The position numbers and the translations under genes are program-made. Below the pieces are notes generated by a model. The model had not been told where the DNA came from, ran no database searches, and was given only the letters and a program-made list of their open reading frames with translations. Below are positions 41,535-44,600 of a DNA stretch of 44,600 bases, one piece after another (position 1 is the first letter of the stretch; the number at the start of each line of letters is the position of its first letter). This stretch comes from an uncultured Blautia sp. GTDB taxonomy: Bacteria > Bacillota > Clostridia > Lachnospirales > Lachnospiraceae. The stretch is from the NCBI GenBank assembly GCA_900553515.1, contig USDN01000019.1:1-44600 (forward strand), given 5' to 3'.

Positions 41535-42119
41535 ATGGGGTTAAAAGAACGTACCTACAGTATGCTCATTGTGTCTTCAACAACCGGTTTCAACTCCGCC
41601 TTTACAGACCTGTTGCCGGAATTGCGATATTATCCAGTCCATACTGTCTCCAGTGTCAGTGCTGCCCGGCGTGCGTTAACGGAAAAAGCCTTTGATTTTG
41701 TTATCATAAACGCCCCTCTTACGGATGATACCGGAATTCGTTTTGCAATTGACATCTCTGTGTCCAGACAGACCGCTGTCCTGCTTCTGGTTAAAAATGA
41801 TATTCATTCGGAAATCCATAACAAGGTCTCTGAATATGGTGTATTCACACTCCCAAAGCCAGTCTCAAAGCCGGTTCTGCTCCATGCCCTCAGATGGATG
41901 GAAAGCGCAAGAGAGCGTTTAAAACTGTTTGAAAAAAAATCTGTATCCCTGGAAGATAAGATGGCTGAAATCCGTCTGACCAACAGAGCTAAATGGATTT
42001 TGATCAGCGAGCTCTCCATGAACGAACCGGAAGCCCACCGTTACATAGAAAAACAGGCAATGGACCGCTGTATTTCCAAGCGATCCATTGCCGAGGAAAT
42101 TATCAGAACCTATACCTGA
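41535..42119 (+). CDS. ANTAR-domain antitermination regulator with pseudo-receiver (NitR-like)
   Basis: A 194-residue protein started at 41535 with GGAGGAGG upstream. Residues 8-120 have a receiver fold but the key sites are lost. The acid pair is S14-S15 (LIVSSTTG), the phospho-acceptor position is N59 (FVIINAPLTDD), and only K108 (LPKPV) remains. It therefore cannot work by Asp phosphorylation. A coiled segment leads to the ANTAR domain (about 133-190: EDKMAEIRLTNRAKWILIS, MNEPEAHRYIEKQAMDRC, ISKRSIAEEIIRTY), which binds paired hexaloop RNA hairpins and prevents termination. Such hairpins lie in the three nitrogen leaders here. From memory, ANTAR regulators called NitR sit beside glnA in solventogenic clostridia. 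Confidence 0.9.
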   Translation: MGLKERTYSMLIVSSTTGFNSAFTDLLPELRYYPVHTVSSVSAARRALTEKAFDFVIINAPLTDDTGIRFAIDISVSRQTAVLLLVKNDIHSEIHNKVSEYGVFTLPKPVSKPVLLHALRWMESARERLKLFEKKSVSLEDKMAEIRLTNRAKWILISELSMNEPEAHRYIEKQAMDRCISKRSIAEEIIRTYT

Positions 42120-43615
42120 AATTCCTGTATCCTTCTGCGGAGTTCTCTGTCTCTGTCCTCAAAAAGCAGTTCCTTATTATATCTTATATAACGCTCACAC
42201 TCATATGTTTCCAGAAATCTCACACAGGAAAAATCCGTATTGATACCGGATACAAACATCACCATTTCCTGACTGTTGTAAAAAGCTGCTTCCATAAAAT
42301 CAAAGGCATATTCCATGGTATGTTCCGCTGTTTCGCAGTCCTGTTCCCAGGCAGCTCTGTCTTTCTCAAAGGCAGCTCTGACCACCTCAAATTTGCCCTC
42401 TTCCGGGATCTGAGTTTCTCTTTTCAGAAGCTTTTCATAAGCCCGCAGAAGCCCTGCTGCCCTTCGCACAGAAAGCTCCTCTTTCCGCTCCAGAAGTCCC
42501 TGCTCTTTTTTCTTTTCCATGGTATTAAGAAGCTCGTCTGTATAGTCCCCCAGACGGAAAAGCAAGGGTTCTTCTGTCTGGTCCTGCCTCAGCCTTTTCA
42601 GAACTGTAAACACTTTTTCCAGAACCAGTTCACCCTGAACCGCCTCTCTGATCTTCTGGCGCATACCGGAAAAGATCAGGTTTACCACGCTTAATTTCTC
42701 ATCAAATGGCGCATGAGAAACTTTTTTCACCATTGCCTCTGAGCTTTTTCCTTCCAGGAGCTCTGCAATATGATAATCCTGCTGATATTTCCGGTAAAGC
42801 TCATAATAATCTGCAAATTCACCGGCAATCCTGTCATGCTGGATGTACTGGATCACCAGATCCCTGTTGATCTCTTTTCCGATTTTTTCGCATACTTCCA
42901 TCATTCTGGACAAATCCTCCCAGCCTCTGGGCGTTGCAAACTGCTTCCCGTCAATGGTCGTCTCCATCTGATAAAAGCAGGAATTGCGAAGCTCCAGATA
43001 GGAGAGGATTGCCGGATGGAAATTCTCCTGACAGGCATATTTCCGCCATGCCTGATAATCTGGTTCCGCCTGGATCTTTTTCACACGGTCAAGAGTAACC
43101 ACATCGAATTCCCGTACCGATTTATTATATTCCGGCGGATTTCCTGCCGCAACGATCACCCATCCCTCCGGGATCCTGTGATTTCCAAAGGTTTTATTCT
43201 GCAGGAACTGCAGCATTGCCGGGGCAAGTGTTTCCGATACGCAGTTGATCTCGTCGATAAAAAGGATTCCTTCGCTGAGACCGGTTTCCTCCATACAGTC
43301 ATAAATACTTGCCACAATCTCACTCATGGTATATTCTGTGGCAGAATATGATCTGCCCCCGTATTCTTTTTTTGAAATAAAAGGAAGACCGATGGCGCTC
43401 TGCCTGGTGTGGTGTGTTATTGTATAGGATACCAGCGCCACCCCACATTCGCGGGCTGCCTGCTCCATAATCTGTGTTTTTCCGATCCCCGGAGCCCCAA
43501 GGATCAAAACCGGTCTCTGTCTCACTGTAGGTATCGCATATTCTCCATATTCATCTTTTAAAAGGTATGCCCGGACAGTATCCACAACCTCCTGTTTTGC
43601 CTGTCTGATATTCAT
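42110..43615 (-). CDS. MoxR-like AAA ATPase
   Basis: A 501-residue ATPase. I start it at 43615 (MNIRQAKQEVV) with GGGAG eight bases before; the open frame runs back to 43690 into the neighbour. Walker A is LILGAPGIGKTQIMEQAA near residue 40, Walker B is EGILFIDEINCVSETLAP near residue 120, and sensor 1 is VIVAAGNPPEYN. The C-terminal 250 residues are helical and unfamiliar. MoxR-type ATPases work with VWA proteins as chaperone or complex-assembly pairs, and the gene before it encodes one. The target is unknown. It converges with the ANTAR gene with a 10-base overlap. Confidence 0.85.
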   Translation of the reverse strand: MNIRQAKQEVVDTVRAYLLKDEYGEYAIPTVRQRPVLILGAPGIGKTQIMEQAARECGVALVSYTITHHTRQSAIGLPFISKKEYGGRSYSATEYTMSEIVASIYDCMEETGLSEGILFIDEINCVSETLAPAMLQFLQNKTFGNHRIPEGWVIVAAGNPPEYNKSVREFDVVTLDRVKKIQAEPDYQAWRKYACQENFHPAILSYLELRNSCFYQMETTIDGKQFATPRGWEDLSRMMEVCEKIGKEINRDLVIQYIQHDRIAGEFADYYELYRKYQQDYHIAELLEGKSSEAMVKKVSHAPFDEKLSVVNLIFSGMRQKIREAVQGELVLEKVFTVLKRLRQDQTEEPLLFRLGDYTDELLNTMEKKKEQGLLERKEELSVRRAAGLLRAYEKLLKRETQIPEEGKFEVVRAAFEKDRAAWEQDCETAEHTMEYAFDFMEAAFYNSQEMVMFVSGINTDFSCVRFLETYECERYIRYNKELLFEDRDRELRRRIQEFQV

Positions 43616-43649
43616 GATTTTTCTCCCGTTTCTTTTCTGTTCATTTAAT

Positions 43650-44600
43650 TCAAAAACGCTCTGAAATTCCTGTGAGATCCTCTTCTCCAAGGATCAGTTT
43701 CATGGCCCAGGGAGGTACGTCCACATCCCTGTAATCCTCTTTCATAAAAACAAATACCGTATCATAGGGAGGCATCCTTCCGGGAAATATCCCATAGCCG
43801 TCCGTAAAATAAAGAAGCCCCCGAAGCTTTTGAAACGCGCCTGTTTTTATCAGCTGCTCCACATACTGAAAGGCCGGACGAAAATCCGTTCCGCCAAAGC
43901 CTTTTATGGTAAAATCCTGAAGATACTGCTCCATTTCCTCCTGATTATGGATCACGACATCCTCCTGGACCCGGTCGTCACACTGAATGATATGCACCTG
44001 AATTTTTCGGAAAAAGCTTTCTGATCCGGAAAGTACACTATAGGTTTCTTCCAGAAATTTCTGTATCAGCTCCCCTTTGCAGGACATGGAAGTGTCCACT
44101 ACGATCACAAAATCTTCGATCTTTCGGGTTTCTTTTGTCTCCAGCGGTTCGATCAGGGGCAGATTTCCGTAATGTTCCATTCCATAATGATAATAAATGT
44201 AATCAAAGGTATCCATATCCACCTGCATCTCTTCTTTTAATACCGAAAAACGCCGAAGAAATTCCCGGTAATCATACCTTTTTCTGTTCTGTGCCCGAAG
44301 CTGTTCCATAAGAGTTGGCGCTTCTTTGGAAGCTTCTTTTGATATCAGCTCCATTTCTGTCTGAAGCTTTTTCCTTTTATCCTCCCACTGTTTTTTCGGG
44401 CTTGTCATCCCGCTTTTTTCTTCTGCATTTTTCCAGAAATGATGATCGTCTCTGCGAAATTCCAGAATCAGTCTTTCTGTTTCTTCCTCCGGCAGCGTTT
44501 CCAGAATCCTGTAAATACGTTCTGCAGTCAGAATCCCGTATTGATCCTTCCACTTCCGGTAAATTTCTCTTCGGAAGCTTCCCGGCCGGATATAGACCGG
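43650..44600 (-). CDS. VWA-like / DUF2201 protein (5' part outside window)
   Basis: The frame stays open from the stop at 43650 to the window edge. The Met at 44408 is internal, since in-frame codons upstream read VYIRPGSFRREIYRKW and later RDDHHFWKNAEEKSG. The DDHHFW segment resembles the DxHxxW feature of the DUF2201 metallopeptidase-like domain. The C-terminal ~150 residues are a VWA-like domain: IEDFVIVVDTSMSCKGELI is a MIDAS-type DxSxS motif, with FGGTDFRPAFQYV and LLYFTDGYG as the later metal-site segments. It lies 34 bases before the AAA ATPase gene and is almost certainly its partner. Confidence 0.82.
   Translation of the reverse strand, partial: PVYIRPGSFRREIYRKWKDQYGILTAERIYRILETLPEEETERLILEFRRDDHHFWKNAEEKSGMTSPKKQWEDKRKKLQTEMELISKEASKEAPTLMEQLRAQNRKRYDYREFLRRFSVLKEEMQVDMDTFDYIYYHYGMEHYGNLPLIEPLETKETRKIEDFVIVVDTSMSCKGELIQKFLEETYSVLSGSESFFRKIQVHIIQCDDRVQEDVVIHNQEEMEQYLQDFTIKGFGGTDFRPAFQYVEQLIKTGAFQKLRGLLYFTDGYGIFPGRMPPYDTVFVFMKEDYRDVDVPPWAMKLILGEEDLTGISERF

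Noticed and set aside
44409..44600. Start of the VWA gene at the Met at 44408
   Set aside because: The frame remains open upstream to the window edge with family-like residues and no ribosome site at that Met, so the gene begins outside the window.

Overview
The window reads as a chromosomal segment of an anaerobic Firmicute, most likely Lachnospiraceae (Blautia/Ruminococcus-like). Grounds: strong AGGAGG ribosome sites, TTGACA-N17-TATAAT promoters, T-box and terminator-type leaders, type III glutamine synthetase, LL-diaminopimelate aminotransferase, and a split archaeal-type glutamate synthase. The genus is a guess. I see no insertion sequence, prophage, CRISPR array, rRNA or tRNA.

Left part (1-12.6 kb): a carbohydrate solute-binding protein cut by the window edge and a divergent AraC regulator; a phosphate block (Na/Pi cotransporter with upstream Pho-box repeats, PhoB, PhoR); GreA; a GHKL kinase/LytTR regulator pair; a DHFR-like reductase; and a BceAB-type ABC exporter preceded by four CTTTACA repeats with LytTR-like spacing.

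Middle (12.6-20.5 kb): a selenium/sulfur-type cluster (DUF3343, TusA-like, YedE, cysteine-desulfurase-like enzyme, LysR), then a fructose operon (fruK, fruA, an HPr lacking the Ser46 site, fruR).

Right part (20.5-42.1 kb): a nitrogen/glutamine island. Two minus-strand operons, glnN-amt/PII-asnB and pyrG-purF-carA-carB-dapL, and one plus-strand operon, gltB1-gltB2-gltB3-GS-like-ANTAR regulator, hold nearly every glutamine-making or glutamine-using step seen here. A tryptophan T-box controls a TrpB2 between them. Each of the three nitrogen promoters is followed 8-9 nt after the -10 box by a 6-bp stem closing a hexaloop AAAGGC (A1/G4, the ANTAR signature). The stem covaries (AAAGGC/GUCUUU in pyrG and glnN, AUGAGC/GUUCAU in gltB), and each hairpin is mutually exclusive with an intrinsic terminator. 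The last gene of the gltB operon is an ANTAR protein whose receiver lacks its phosphorylation Asp. The simplest model is that it antiterminates all three operons, including its own. This self-contained circuit is the main discovery candidate.

Right edge (42.1-44.6 kb): a MoxR-like AAA ATPase and a VWA/DUF2201 protein whose N-terminus lies outside the window.
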